From Candidatus Dadabacteria bacterium (lineage in GTDB: Bacteria > Desulfobacterota_D > UBA1144 > Nemesobacterales > Nemesobacteraceae), in assembly GCA_009840385.1 (NCBI GenBank), contig VXNX01000003.1:1-64000 (forward strand): 64,000 bases of DNA, in the 5' to 3' direction. The notes under the pieces are model-generated. The model searched no databases. It was not told where the DNA came from and saw nothing but the letters and a program-made list of their open reading frames with translations. Positions 17,652 to 26,367 of the stretch are shown piece after piece; position 1 is the first letter of the stretch; the number at the start of each line of letters is the position of its first letter. Both the position numbers and the translations under genes were made by a program.

Positions 17652-18659
17652 ATGTCCATCAGGGTCGGAATAAACGGGTTTGGAAGAATAGGAAGACACA
17701 TACTCAGAATCGGTCTTGGCAGAGAAGGCCTTGAGTTTGTGGGGATAAACGATATTACGGACATCGAGACCTTGGCTCATCTTTTCAAGTACGATTCGGT
17801 GTTCGGCCGCTACCCGGGAGAGGTCGAGTGTGACGACGAGGGAATAACCGTTGACGGGAAATTCATAAGGGTGTTTTCCGAGAGGGACCCTGCGAATATT
17901 CCGTGGACCGAGACGGGAGCACAGATCGTGGCGGAAGCAAGCGGTATTTTCAGAACCCGCGAGGCCGCGGCGGCGCATATGGGCGAAACCGTGAAGAAAG
18001 TGATAATCACGGCGCCCGCGAGCGGCGAGGTGGATTTCACCACGGTAGTGGGCATAAACGATAATGACTACGAGCCCGAGAGCCACGACGTGATTTCAAA
18101 CGCGTCCTGCACCACCAACTGCTTCGGGATGCTGGTCAAGGTTCTCCACGAAAATTTCTGGATCAGGCGTGGAGAGATGACCACGATACACTCCTACACG
18201 AACGACCAGAGAATACTTGACACCCCGCATAAAGATAAAAGGAGGGCAAGAGCTGCTGCCCTCTCCATAATCCCCACAAGCACGGGGGCCGCAAGCGCCA
18301 TACAGCTTGTGTTTCCGGAACTCAAGGGGAAACTCTCCGCGGTCGCCGTAAGGGTACCCACGCCCAACGTGTCGCTTGTGGATTTCACCTGCGAAGTGGA
18401 AAAAGGAACTTCCGCAGATGAGGTGAATTCCAAGTTCAAGGAAGCGGCTGAAGGAACGCTTAGCGGTTACCTTGCTTACGTCGAGGACGAAATCGTTTCT
18501 TCCGATCTTGTGGGAGATACCCATTCCTGTTCCTTTGACTCAATGCTGACTTCAGTGGTGGAGGATAATCTGGTTAAGGTCGTTGCCTGGTACGACAACG
18601 AGTACGGATACACTTCCAGAGTGGTTGATCTCATAGAGCTTGTCGGGAGAGGACTTTGA
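17652..18659 (+). CDS. gap: Glyceraldehyde-3-phosphate dehydrogenase, type I
   Basis: Interconverts glyceraldehyde-3-phosphate and 1,3-bisphosphoglycerate. The 335-residue protein has the NAD-binding motif GINGFGRIGR at 6-15, catalytic Cys153 within NASCTTNC, and a C-terminal WYDNEYGYTSR. An acidic residue follows the second strand (INDITD), as in NAD-dependent forms. The start is ATG 17652 with GGAGG at 17639-17643; an in-frame upstream extension lacks a site. pgk overlaps its stop, and fbaB follows. Confidence 0.95.
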   Translation: MSIRVGINGFGRIGRHILRIGLGREGLEFVGINDITDIETLAHLFKYDSVFGRYPGEVECDDEGITVDGKFIRVFSERDPANIPWTETGAQIVAEASGIFRTREAAAAHMGETVKKVIITAPASGEVDFTTVVGINDNDYEPESHDVISNASCTTNCFGMLVKVLHENFWIRRGEMTTIHSYTNDQRILDTPHKDKRRARAAALSIIPTSTGAASAIQLVFPELKGKLSAVAVRVPTPNVSLVDFTCEVEKGTSADEVNSKFKEAAEGTLSGYLAYVEDEIVSSDLVGDTHSCSFDSMLTSVVEDNLVKVVAWYDNEYGYTSRVVDLIELVGRGL

Positions 18660-19855
18660 AGAAAAAACTTCTTGTGACCGACCTTCCCTGCTCGCAGTAC
18701 GAGGGGAAAAGAGTTTTCGTAAGGGTTGATTTCAACGTTCCCGTAAACGGCAGGAAAATAACCGAAGATTACAGGATAAGGCGCACTATCCCGACAATCG
18801 ATTACCTTACGAGATGCGGAGCCAGGGTAGTACTTGCTTCCCACATGGGAAGACCCAAAGGGCGCAGAATAGAACATCTTTCAATGGCTCCGGTGGCGGA
18901 AAGGCTTAACGAATTCCTGGGGGTCAAAGTCCGTTTTCCAGGCGCGGTTGTTGGCAGAAAGGTTGAGAACGCCTCGAAAAAGCTCAAAGACGGCGAAGTG
19001 ATGCTTCTTGAGAATCTCAGGTATCACGATGAAGAAACGGAAAACGACGCGGATTTCTCGCGGAAACTCGCCTCTTTGGCCGATATTTACGTGAACGAAG
19101 CTTTCGGCACCTCGCACAGAGTCCACGCCTCCACCTACGGAATGACCGCCCACTTCGAGAAAAAGCTCGCGGGCCTTATGGTGGGAAACGAAATGAAGTT
19201 TCTTAGTCGTTTAATAAAAAGACCAAAAAAACCCTACGTGGTCATCGTTGGTGGAATGAAGATAAAGGACAAGATAGGAGCCCTCAAGAACATAATCAAA
19301 AAAGCGGACAAGGTTCTTGTGGGCGGCGGGGTGGCTTATACTTTTCTTGCGGCGCGCGGGGTTAGCGTCGGGAAATGTTCCGTGGAGAAGGAGATGCTTT
19401 ACTGGGCTCGGGAAGCCCTTGAAACCTATAAGGAAAAGATCCTTCTGCCTGTTGATCACGTGATGGCCGAGGCCGTCGGCGGCAGAAAAATGCGTGTAGT
19501 GGTTACGGGCGCGGAGATTCCCGACGACATGACGGCTTTTGACATAGGGCCGAAGACGGTGGAGAAATTCACCTCGCATATAAAGGGGGAAGGCACGGTT
19601 TTCTGGAACGGTCCCATGGGATTTTTCGAGGTGGACGATTTTTCAAACGGCACAAGTGCCATCGCCAGATCGTTTGCGCTTGCCACATGGAGAGGGGCCA
19701 CCACGGTTCTCGGAGGGGGAGACAGCGTGGCGTCACTTAAAAAGTCCGGGGTCAAGTTCTCCGAAGCGACCCACGTTTCGACCGGGGGCGGTGCCTGTTT
19801 CGAGTTCCTCGGAGGGTCCGACCTCCCAGGAATATCGGTTCTCAGTGACAGCTAA
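18656..19855 (+). CDS. pgk: Phosphoglycerate kinase
   Basis: Transfers phosphate between 1,3-bisphosphoglycerate and ADP. The 399-residue protein has RVDFNVP near 24-30, SHMGRPKG near 62-69, GGMKIKDKIG (the usual GGAKVxDKI with Met for Ala) and the C-terminal STGGGACFEFL. The start is TTG 18656 inside a TTGA overlap with the gap stop, and GGAGAGGA in the end of gap is its ribosome-binding site, so translation is coupled to gap. Confidence 0.95.
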   Translation: MKKKLLVTDLPCSQYEGKRVFVRVDFNVPVNGRKITEDYRIRRTIPTIDYLTRCGARVVLASHMGRPKGRRIEHLSMAPVAERLNEFLGVKVRFPGAVVGRKVENASKKLKDGEVMLLENLRYHDEETENDADFSRKLASLADIYVNEAFGTSHRVHASTYGMTAHFEKKLAGLMVGNEMKFLSRLIKRPKKPYVVIVGGMKIKDKIGALKNIIKKADKVLVGGGVAYTFLAARGVSVGKCSVEKEMLYWAREALETYKEKILLPVDHVMAEAVGGRKMRVVVTGAEIPDDMTAFDIGPKTVEKFTSHIKGEGTVFWNGPMGFFEVDDFSNGTSAIARSFALATWRGATTVLGGGDSVASLKKSGVKFSEATHVSTGGGACFEFLGGSDLPGISVLSDS

Positions 19856-19909
19856 GGCCCTATCAGGTATTTATTTCAGTAGAATCTGAAATTTTTCAGG
19901 GGAGAACTC

Positions 19910-20983
19910 ATGGCCATAAAAGAACTTAAGGGGATCAATAAGATAGAGGCGTTGCTGGGAGAGGATTCGGAATACCTGCTCGGCCACAAGTGCACTACTA
20001 TAAGCAAGAAAAACCTCTATCTTCCGGGACCAGGTTACGTAGACGAGGTATTCGTCCAGAACGACCGCTCGCCCGCAGTGATAAGAAACCTGCAGACCAT
20101 CCTTAATCACGGATGTCTCGGAGGGACGGGATACGTATCCATCCTTCCGGTGGACCAGGGGATTGAGCACTCGGCTGGAGCGTCTTTTGCGGTTAATCCG
20201 CTTTATTTCGATCCTGAGAACATAGTGAAGCTTGCCATGGAGGGAGGTTGCAATGCCGTGGCCTCGACCGTGGGAGTGCTGGGTTCGGTTTCAAGAAAAT
20301 ACGCGCACAAAATTCCCTTCATAGCGAAAATCAACCACAATGAGCTGCTGAGCTATCCCAACACTTACGACCAGATTATTTTCGGAAACGTGGATCAGGC
20401 TTTTCAGTTGGGGGCCGTGGCGGTCGGAGCGACGATATATTTCGGTTCCGAGGAAAGCTCCCGCCAGATTCAGGAAATATCCGAAGTTTTCAGCCACGCT
20501 CATTCTCTGGGTCTCGCAACGATACTCTGGGCCTATCTGAGAAACCCGGTTTTTAAGCAGGACGAGGCGGATTACCACGTTTCGGCTGACCTCACGGGGC
20601 AGGCAAACCACCTTTCGGTGAGCGTGGGAGCCGATATAGTCAAGCAGAAGCTCCCGGAAAACAACGGCGGCTTCACGGCTCTTTCCTTTGGAAAGACCCA
20701 CGAGCGCGTTTACTCAAAGCTGACTTCCGACCACCCCATAGACCTTACCCGCTATCAGCTCGCAAACTGCTACATGGGGAGAGTGGGGCTTATAAATTCG
20801 GGAGGTGCCTCAGGCTCAGACGATCTTGGGGATGCGGTGAGAACCGCCATTATAAACAAAAGGGCCGGGGGAATGGGACTTATAAGCGGAAGAAAGTCTT
20901 TCCAGAAACCCATGCGCGAAGGCATCGCGCTTCTGAAAAGCATTCAGAACGTCTACTTGGAGCGGGAGATCACGATTGCCTGA
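19910..20983 (+). CDS. fbaB: Fructose-bisphosphate aldolase, class I (DhnA/FbaB type)
   Basis: Cleaves or forms fructose-1,6-bisphosphate through a lysine Schiff base. The 357-residue protein has [10 protein letters not shown] near 82-91, the DhnA-type strand pattern, and LINSGGASG near 300. Its length matches bacterial FbaB. GGGGAGA precedes ATG 19910. It follows pgk by 54 bp in the same direction; with gap, pgk and the nearby fbp it forms a glycolysis/gluconeogenesis block. No tpi gene is present in the window. Confidence 0.92.
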   Translation: MAIKELKGINKIEALLGEDSEYLLGHKCTTISKKNLYLPGPGYVDEVFVQNDRSPAVIRNLQTILNHGCLGGTGYVSILPVDQGIEHSAGASFAVNPLYFDPENIVKLAMEGGCNAVASTVGVLGSVSRKYAHKIPFIAKINHNELLSYPNTYDQIIFGNVDQAFQLGAVAVGATIYFGSEESSRQIQEISEVFSHAHSLGLATILWAYLRNPVFKQDEADYHVSADLTGQANHLSVSVGADIVKQKLPENNGGFTALSFGKTHERVYSKLTSDHPIDLTRYQLANCYMGRVGLINSGGASGSDDLGDAVRTAIINKRAGGMGLISGRKSFQKPMREGIALLKSIQNVYLEREITIA

Positions 20984-20994
20984 GTGTCGGGCGC

Positions 20995-22041
20995 TTACTT
21001 GAAGTGGCTTATCACTTCTCCTGCGAGCGTGTCAAAGGAGTACTCAAGATCGGGGCTGAAATCCCTGATTATGAAGTGGGTAACCCCGGCTTCTATATAT
21101 TCTTCGAACCTTTTTATCGCGTCACCGGCCGTTCCGTAAATCACGAAATCAGACAGTATCTCCCGTGTATAGTACGTCTCTCCCATCTGCCTGAATCTGG
21201 TCAGCATGTCCTGGTCGTTGGGCATTATGCTTGTGTAGGAGAGCCCTTTGTACTTGGGATCTATTTCGAGATCGTACCCGGCTTCCTCTATGACGTCGGG
21301 CCAGATTATCGCGTGTTTTATTCTGTCAAGAGTTTCGTAGGCAGTGTCCTTGTCCTTGGCGATGGATACGAAAATGTATATGCACTTCTCAAAGTTCTCC
21401 GAGGCGGTTGGATTCTCGCTCATGGCTTTTTCCACTTCGCTGAGCTTGCTTGAGAAAACCCATGTGGGCATCGCGTTCGTTACCCAGCCGTTCCCCAGCG
21501 CGCCGGCGACCCCGAGGGCTTTCGGGCCGGTCGCCGCTATGTATACCGGAACTTCTTCTCCGTTAACGGGACTTATTCTTACTTCGGCTTCGCTAAGAGA
21601 GTAGAACTCTCCCTCAAAGGTCACCGTCTCGCCCGCCCAAAGCCGTCTCATGATGGGTACGGATTCCCGCAGGCGCGCAAGGGGCCTGTTCCAGTTTATG
21701 CCGTAGTAGTCAAGATTCATCTTTTCCCCGTACCCAAGACAGCTGAACGCCCTTCCTCCCGAGAGGTTATCTATGGTCGCGAGCCTGTGGGCGAACATGG
21801 CGGGATGGGACCTGTGGGGGTCCCCGATGGCTCCAAGTCGGATTCTGTCCGTTTTTACCGCCGCAGCCGTGATTATGGACCACACTTCCGGAGTCAGTTT
21901 TTTCGCCATAAACAGTATGTGGTCGGGAAACCATGCGGCATCGAAACCGGCCGCCTCGCAGCGGACGGCGAAATCCACGAGTTCGGTAACGGGTTTGCCC
22001 GGAAGGGGGGCGGTAAGCCCGAAGCTGATTCTCTCACTCAT
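20995..22041 (-). CDS. LLM-class (luciferase-like) F420- or FMN-dependent oxidoreductase
   Basis: The 348-residue protein has the bacterial luciferase-like TIM-barrel fold: GLTAPLPGKP at the N-terminus, AAWFPDHILF near 36, IRLGAIGDPHRSHPAM near 68, and YIAATGPKALGVAG near 168. Many such proteins use F420, and cofE in this window makes that plausible, but FMN use cannot be excluded. The substrate is unknown. GAGGAGGAG, overlapping the end of the upstream fbp gene, is its ribosome-binding site, so it is co-transcribed with fbp. It converges on fbaB. Confidence 0.85.
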   Translation of the reverse strand: MSERISFGLTAPLPGKPVTELVDFAVRCEAAGFDAAWFPDHILFMAKKLTPEVWSIITAAAVKTDRIRLGAIGDPHRSHPAMFAHRLATIDNLSGGRAFSCLGYGEKMNLDYYGINWNRPLARLRESVPIMRRLWAGETVTFEGEFYSLSEAEVRISPVNGEEVPVYIAATGPKALGVAGALGNGWVTNAMPTWVFSSKLSEVEKAMSENPTASENFEKCIYIFVSIAKDKDTAYETLDRIKHAIIWPDVIEEAGYDLEIDPKYKGLSYTSIMPNDQDMLTRFRQMGETYYTREILSDFVIYGTAGDAIKRFEEYIEAGVTHFIIRDFSPDLEYSFDTLAGEVISHFK

Positions 22042-22044
22042 TCT

Positions 22045-23064
22045 TTACTCCTCCTCGGGTTCTTTGGTGTCTTTCAAGAAATTCAGGAACTTGCTTACCA
22101 TGTTGTATGAACCGATATATATCGGGGTTCTCTGGTGAAGTTCCGTCGGCTGAATATCGAGGGTTCTCTCCGCTCCGCTCGATGCAGCCCCTCCGGCCTG
22201 CTCCACTATGAAAGCCATTGGATTGCACTCGTAGAGAAGCCTTAGTTTTCCGTTCGGAGAATCCGAGGTCTGCGGGTAGAGGAATATTCCCCCTTTGAGC
22301 AGGTTTCTGTGGATGTCGGCGACCATGGACCCGACATATCGAAGCGAAAGGCTTGAATTGTTTTCTCCATCCCTGCAGTGATCGAGATACTTTTTTACCT
22401 TGTCCGGGAATTTCGGATAGTTATAGTAGTTGACCGAGAATATGCTGCCGTGGCTCGGGATCTTTATATTCGGATGGGAAAGGCAGAACTCTCCTATCGA
22501 CGGGTCTAGGGTAAATCCGTTTACTCCATGCCCGGTGGTGTATACCAGCATGGTCGAAGAACCGTATATTATGTACCCGGCGGCCGTCTGGGCCTTGCCC
22601 GGCTGAAGAAAGTCCTCCTTTAGGCACGGGGAGAACATTTTTGACGTTCTTCTGTATACGGAGAATATGGTTCCCACCGACACGTTCACGTCTATGTTGG
22701 AAGAGCCGTCAAGAGGGTCTATCGCTATGACGTATTTTGAGTTCTTCGAGTTCTCATCGGAGAAGGCTATGAAATCCTCGTTTTCCTCAGACGCTACTCC
22801 CGCGCATTCTCCGCCATGTTCAAGCGCGGTCAGAAATTTTTCGTTTGCGTAGGAATCAAGCTTTCTTACCTCTTCCCCCTGAATGTTTATCTGGCCTGTT
22901 TTGCCCAGTATGTCCGCGACCAAACCGGCTTTGTTTACTTCCCTGTGAACTATTTTTGCCGCGAACCCTATATCCCGAAGCAGCCTTGAAAGTTCCCCCG
23001 TGGAGTAGGGAAATTCATACTGATTTCTTATGATAAATTCGTCGAGAGTAGTTATTGAAACCAT
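22045..23064 (-). CDS. fbp: Fructose-1,6-bisphosphatase, class I
   Basis: Removes the 1-phosphate of fructose-1,6-bisphosphate in gluconeogenesis or a sugar-phosphate cycle. The 339-residue protein has the metal-binding DPLDGSSN motif near residue 117, EENED upstream, and the C-terminal [17 protein letters not shown]. The start is ATG 23064, without an obvious Shine-Dalgarno. It is the first gene of a pair with the LLM oxidoreductase, opposite the gap-pgk-fbaB operon. About 180 bp upstream of it hold no gene I can support. Confidence 0.93.
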   Translation of the reverse strand: MVSITTLDEFIIRNQYEFPYSTGELSRLLRDIGFAAKIVHREVNKAGLVADILGKTGQINIQGEEVRKLDSYANEKFLTALEHGGECAGVASEENEDFIAFSDENSKNSKYVIAIDPLDGSSNIDVNVSVGTIFSVYRRTSKMFSPCLKEDFLQPGKAQTAAGYIIYGSSTMLVYTTGHGVNGFTLDPSIGEFCLSHPNIKIPSHGSIFSVNYYNYPKFPDKVKKYLDHCRDGENNSSLSLRYVGSMVADIHRNLLKGGIFLYPQTSDSPNGKLRLLYECNPMAFIVEQAGGAASSGAERTLDIQPTELHQRTPIYIGSYNMVSKFLNFLKDTKEPEEE

Positions 23065-23245
23065 GTTGCGAGTTGTTCTAGAGAAAGGTCACGACAAAAC
23101 GCTTTTCCATAAGAGTTTAACTGAATCGGCGGAGTTAATTAAGGGGAGATCGATTAATAATGATTGGAGAAAAAGCGTTTCAGCTCGAGAAGCGACGTGG
23201 ACTTGCGGATAGGACAATTGTTAAGATCCCTTGGTTCATATTCGC

Positions 23246-23782
23246 TCACTCAAAGTCCGGTTCCTCTTTTCCTTCCCGCAGTTCCCGGAATTTTTCTAGG
23301 CTTTTGTCGAGGTTATCCGGTGCCTGTTCCCTGAGAATGTGGTATCCGGTTACGACTTTGGGCGCCAGAACGGAATTTTTAACGAAAGGAGAATCTTCCC
23401 CCACAAATTGTTTTACCCCCACTACCACGAGGTAGCAGAGCAGCAGACCGATGATAAATCCCATCGCTCCGCCGAGAAGGTGATCAATCCACCCCATATT
23501 GATTTTTTCCATCACGTCCGTCAGGAAACGCGAGAGATAATGTATGAGTATGTATGCGGAGCAGGCTGCGATCAGGAATCCCAGAATATTTGAGATTTCC
23601 GGCTCGGCGATAATGTTTTTCTCGAGCAGGAGATTCCCCAGCGACTCATGGAAAAAAAAGCCCAGCGCTATTCCCCCTATTATGGCTGCGAGGGAGAAAA
23701 CCTGCCTTATAAGTCCTGATCTGAGTCCCGTTGCGAAACAGATCAGAATTATGCATAGGAGTAAGATATCGAAAAGGTTCAA
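23246..23782 (-). CDS. CvpA family membrane protein
   Basis: The 178-residue inner-membrane protein has about four hydrophobic segments (near 5-22, 27-45, 62-80 and 98-120) and a charged C-terminal tail. It matches the CvpA family (colicin V production protein), whose molecular role is poorly defined. The start is TTG 23782, no Shine-Dalgarno seen. It is divergent from the polyprenyl synthase gene and downstream of nothing co-directional within 130 bp. Confidence 0.75.
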   Translation of the reverse strand: MNLFDILLLCIILICFATGLRSGLIRQVFSLAAIIGGIALGFFFHESLGNLLLEKNIIAEPEISNILGFLIAACSAYILIHYLSRFLTDVMEKINMGWIDHLLGGAMGFIIGLLLCYLVVVGVKQFVGEDSPFVKNSVLAPKVVTGYHILREQAPDNLDKSLEKFRELREGKEEPDFE

Positions 23783-23874
23783 ATCAGTTTACCGTTACGG
23801 TTTTGCGGGCTATCTTACGAAAAATTTCATTTGAGAAAAGAAACTTACATTAGGTTCAAGGCGGTGTCCAATCT

Positions 23875-23901
23875 TTGACTTGTGGGGTTCGTTTATATAG
23901 T
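23875..23901 (+). promoter_or_regulatory. Candidate promoter of the polyprenyl synthase gene
   Basis: TTGACT (23875-23880), a 15-base spacer and TATAGT (23896-23901) end 11 bases before the ATG at 23913. The predicted transcript would start within a few bases of the ATG, and no Shine-Dalgarno is present. Confidence 0.45.
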
Positions 23902-23912
23902 CTAAGCGTCCG

Positions 23913-24896
23913 ATGGAGTTCTCGGACATAATTGAGATAATTCACCCAAGCCTCGCGGAGACGGAGAGGAAAATCGATGAATTCATAAAATCCGACGTTC
24001 CGCTGGTTTACGAGATAGCTAAGTACCTGCTTGGCGGAGGGGGAAAGAGAATCAGGCCTTCCCTTGTTCTGCTCTCAAGCGCGGCCTGCGGGCTTACTGA
24101 GGGAGAGAACAGGATTGCGGCCGCCGCGGGCATTGAACTTTTCCACGCCGGCACACTTTTTCACGACGACGTGGTAGACCAGGCGGAATTCAGAAGGGGA
24201 AACGCCTCTTCAAATATGGTCTGGGGGAACAAACCCACCGTGCTGGTGGGGGATTTTATGCTGGCGCGGGGCCTTGAGCTGATATACAGTTGCGGCAGTC
24301 TTGAACTTCTGAGGGTGGTTTCGAGGGCCTCGTCGCGTCTTGCCGAGGGCCACGTGCTCGAGATCATGAGCGAAAGAAAGATGATTGAAATTTCCGAGGA
24401 TTTCTGCTTCTCCGTGATTGATCACAAAACGGCGGCGCTCATTGAGTGCTCTACAGAGACCGGAGCGCTTCTGGCAAACACCTCGAACGGAGCGATCAGG
24501 GCCCTTTCACATTACGGCCACAATATAGGAATAGCGTTTCAGCTTATAGACGATGCGCTTGATTACTGTTCGGAAGAAAACAAGTTCGGAAAAAAGACCG
24601 GCCAGGATCTTGCTGAACGCAAAATGACCCTTCCGCTTTACTACTCGATTGAAAACGCCCCGGAAGACGTAAAACGCAGAGTAATCGAAACGCTCGACAA
24701 GGAAGACGATCTCAATAGTTCCGAGATAGAGGAAATAATGGAGGTCGTAAGCCATTACCGCGGGGTTGATCTGACCAGGCAGCGCGCAAAGGAGTTTGTC
24801 GTCGATGCGAAAAGATCTCTGGACGGGATAGCGCAGAGCAATTATAAAGAGTCCCTGGACCACCTCGCCGATTACGTGGCTGAGAGAGATTTCTGA
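23913..24896 (+). CDS. ispB: Polyprenyl (long-chain) diphosphate synthase
   Basis: Elongates farnesyl diphosphate with isopentenyl units to a long-chain polyprenyl diphosphate for quinone side chains. The 327-residue protein has GGGGKRIRP at 41-49, a first aspartate-rich motif DDVVD at 85-89 and a second DDALD at 213-217, then GQDLAERKMTLP. Small residues before the first motif fit a long-chain product. The exact chain length cannot be read, so the symbol means the IspB-like type. No Shine-Dalgarno; probably leaderless. Its 3' end overlaps the convergent rimI gene by 25 bp. Confidence 0.88.
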   Translation: MEFSDIIEIIHPSLAETERKIDEFIKSDVPLVYEIAKYLLGGGGKRIRPSLVLLSSAACGLTEGENRIAAAAGIELFHAGTLFHDDVVDQAEFRRGNASSNMVWGNKPTVLVGDFMLARGLELIYSCGSLELLRVVSRASSRLAEGHVLEIMSERKMIEISEDFCFSVIDHKTAALIECSTETGALLANTSNGAIRALSHYGHNIGIAFQLIDDALDYCSEENKFGKKTGQDLAERKMTLPLYYSIENAPEDVKRRVIETLDKEDDLNSSEIEEIMEVVSHYRGVDLTRQRAKEFVVDAKRSLDGIAQSNYKESLDHLADYVAERDF

Positions 24897-25345
24897 TAGT
24901 AATGGTCAAGAGCAAGGCCCATGACATAAGCGTCCCCCCTGCCCCTGCCGTAGTAGTTCTTGCGCGTTCTTACGATTTCAAACCCGAGTTTTTCGTAAAG
25001 AGCGATTGCCGGGGTATTTGTCGTTCTTACCTCGAGAATAACTGAGAGGGCTCCCATTTTCTCGTAAAAATTAAACGTGTCGGAAAGCAGTTCCCTCGCT
25101 ACTCCCTTTCTTCTGTGGCAAGGTGACACGGCGATCTTGAATACGTGGATTTCGTCGTAGATAAGAGTGGATATTGAGTAGCCCGCAACGTCTTCGTCGG
25201 TTCCGTTTATGGCGATATTGCAGAAAAATCCGGGTTTTTTGATGTAATCTGCGAGTATCTGTTTCGGCCACGGGGAAATGAAGGACTCGTTTTCGATTTT
25301 CACGATCTCGTTTATGTATTTCGGTGAGATGGATTTTATAATCAT
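24872..25345 (-). CDS. rimI: Ribosomal-protein S18 alanine N-acetyltransferase-like GNAT
   Basis: The 157-residue GNAT acetyltransferase follows the RimI pattern: FISPWPKQ near 22, VSPCHRRKGVARELL (acetyl-CoA loop) near 73-87, LEVRTTNTPAIALYEKLGF near 104, and RKNYYG near 127. RimI acetylates the N-terminus of ribosomal protein S18 and can act on other proteins. It is the last gene of the mutA-mutB-meaB-rimI unit, starting inside the meaB stop (4-bp overlap). Confidence 0.85.
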   Translation of the reverse strand: MIIKSISPKYINEIVKIENESFISPWPKQILADYIKKPGFFCNIAINGTDEDVAGYSISTLIYDEIHVFKIAVSPCHRRKGVARELLSDTFNFYEKMGALSVILEVRTTNTPAIALYEKLGFEIVRTRKNYYGRGRGDAYVMGLALDHYYQKSLSAT

Positions 25346-26367
25346 TTTTCTTCAGGCGAGGGGGGCAATCCGAGCTTTTCAAAGTAAAGGTCAAGTAGAT
25401 TTGCGGCTCCCGTGTAAGGATCCGTTTTTCCTTCCATCACTTCCCTCTCCACTTCGCCGAGCGTTTTCTTGATCAGGGCGTTTTCGTAAAAGCTGTCCTC
25501 AAGATTCTGGGCGAGCGCCTCGTGAAGGCGGTATTTCGCCTGCTTTTTTCTTTTCTCCATAAAATATCCGCTCTCTCTGCAGAGCTTTTCATATTCCTCG
25601 ACGCATTGCCAGATTTCTTTTATCCCGTAGCCCGTAACTGAGGAGCAGGCGTAAGATTTGGGAACCCACCCGGATTCGGGTGGCTTATGAAATCTGAGCG
25701 CTTCTTCCATTTCCTGTTTCATAAGCTCCGCCTTTTTCTTGTTCCGCCCGTCCGCTTTTGTTATCAATACGGCATCGGCGCGTTCAATTATTCCCTTTTT
25801 TATCCCCTGAATATCGTCTCCCGCTCCGGTAATCATCAGCAGCATGAAGAAATCGACCATGGAATGACATGTGATCTCTGACTGTCCGACTCCCACCGTT
25901 TCTATGATAATCGTGTCAAACCCCGCAGCCTCGCAGAGAATCACCGCGTCGCTTGTCTTTTTCGAAACTCCTCCGAGAGAACCGGCCGAAGGAGAAGGCC
26001 TTATGTAAACGTTTTCGTGCCGGGAGAGCTCCTGCATTCTGAGTTTGTCGCCGAGAACGCTTCCTCCCGTTTCGCTGCTCGTGGGATCAATTGCGAGCAC
26101 CGCTATCTTCTTTCCGCACTCGCGAGCGAGGTAGAGGCCCAGGGATTCTATGAAGCTGCTTTTTCCGACTCCTGGTATGCCCGTGATCCCCACCCTTATG
26201 GATTTTCCGGATCGCGGCAGACACCAAGTGATTACTTCCTGCGCAAGCTTCTTGTGTTCGGGCAGGGTGCTTTCCGCTAGAGTTATCGCTCTGCTCAGAA
26301 CTGGTATTTCTCCCTTGCTTATACCCTTGCGGTAGGCTTCAGCTTGCGTTTTTCTGCGCGGCTTCAT
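25342..26367 (-). CDS. meaB: Methylmalonyl-CoA mutase-associated GTPase MeaB
   Basis: G3E-type GTPase chaperone that protects and reactivates B12-dependent methylmalonyl-CoA mutase. The 341-residue protein has a Walker [10 protein letters not shown] near 62, [17 protein letters not shown], and [11 protein letters not shown]-terminal helical dimerisation region is present, so it looks complete. It overlaps both neighbours by 4 bp and sits directly after mutB, the usual arrangement. Confidence 0.95.
   Translation of the reverse strand: MKPRRKTQAEAYRKGISKGEIPVLSRAITLAESTLPEHKKLAQEVITWCLPRSGKSIRVGITGIPGVGKSSFIESLGLYLARECGKKIAVLAIDPTSSETGGSVLGDKLRMQELSRHENVYIRPSPSAGSLGGVSKKTSDAVILCEAAGFDTIIIETVGVGQSEITCHSMVDFFMLLMITGAGDDIQGIKKGIIERADAVLITKADGRNKKKAELMKQEMEEALRFHKPPESGWVPKSYACSSVTGYGIKEIWQCVEEYEKLCRESGYFMEKRKKQAKYRLHEALAQNLEDSFYENALIKKTLGEVEREVMEGKTDPYTGAANLLDLYFEKLGLPPSPEEK

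Noticed and set aside
23097-23180. 10-bp inverted repeat AAACGCTTTT / AAAAGCGTTT upstream of fbp
   Set aside because: The arms are 64 bases apart with no supporting inner stem or T run; probably chance in A/T-rich sequence.
23160-23435. 91-codon plus-strand frame opposite the end of the CvpA gene, preceded by GGGGAG
   Set aside because: Mostly antisense to cvpA with low-complexity Ser/Arg content; no family resemblance.
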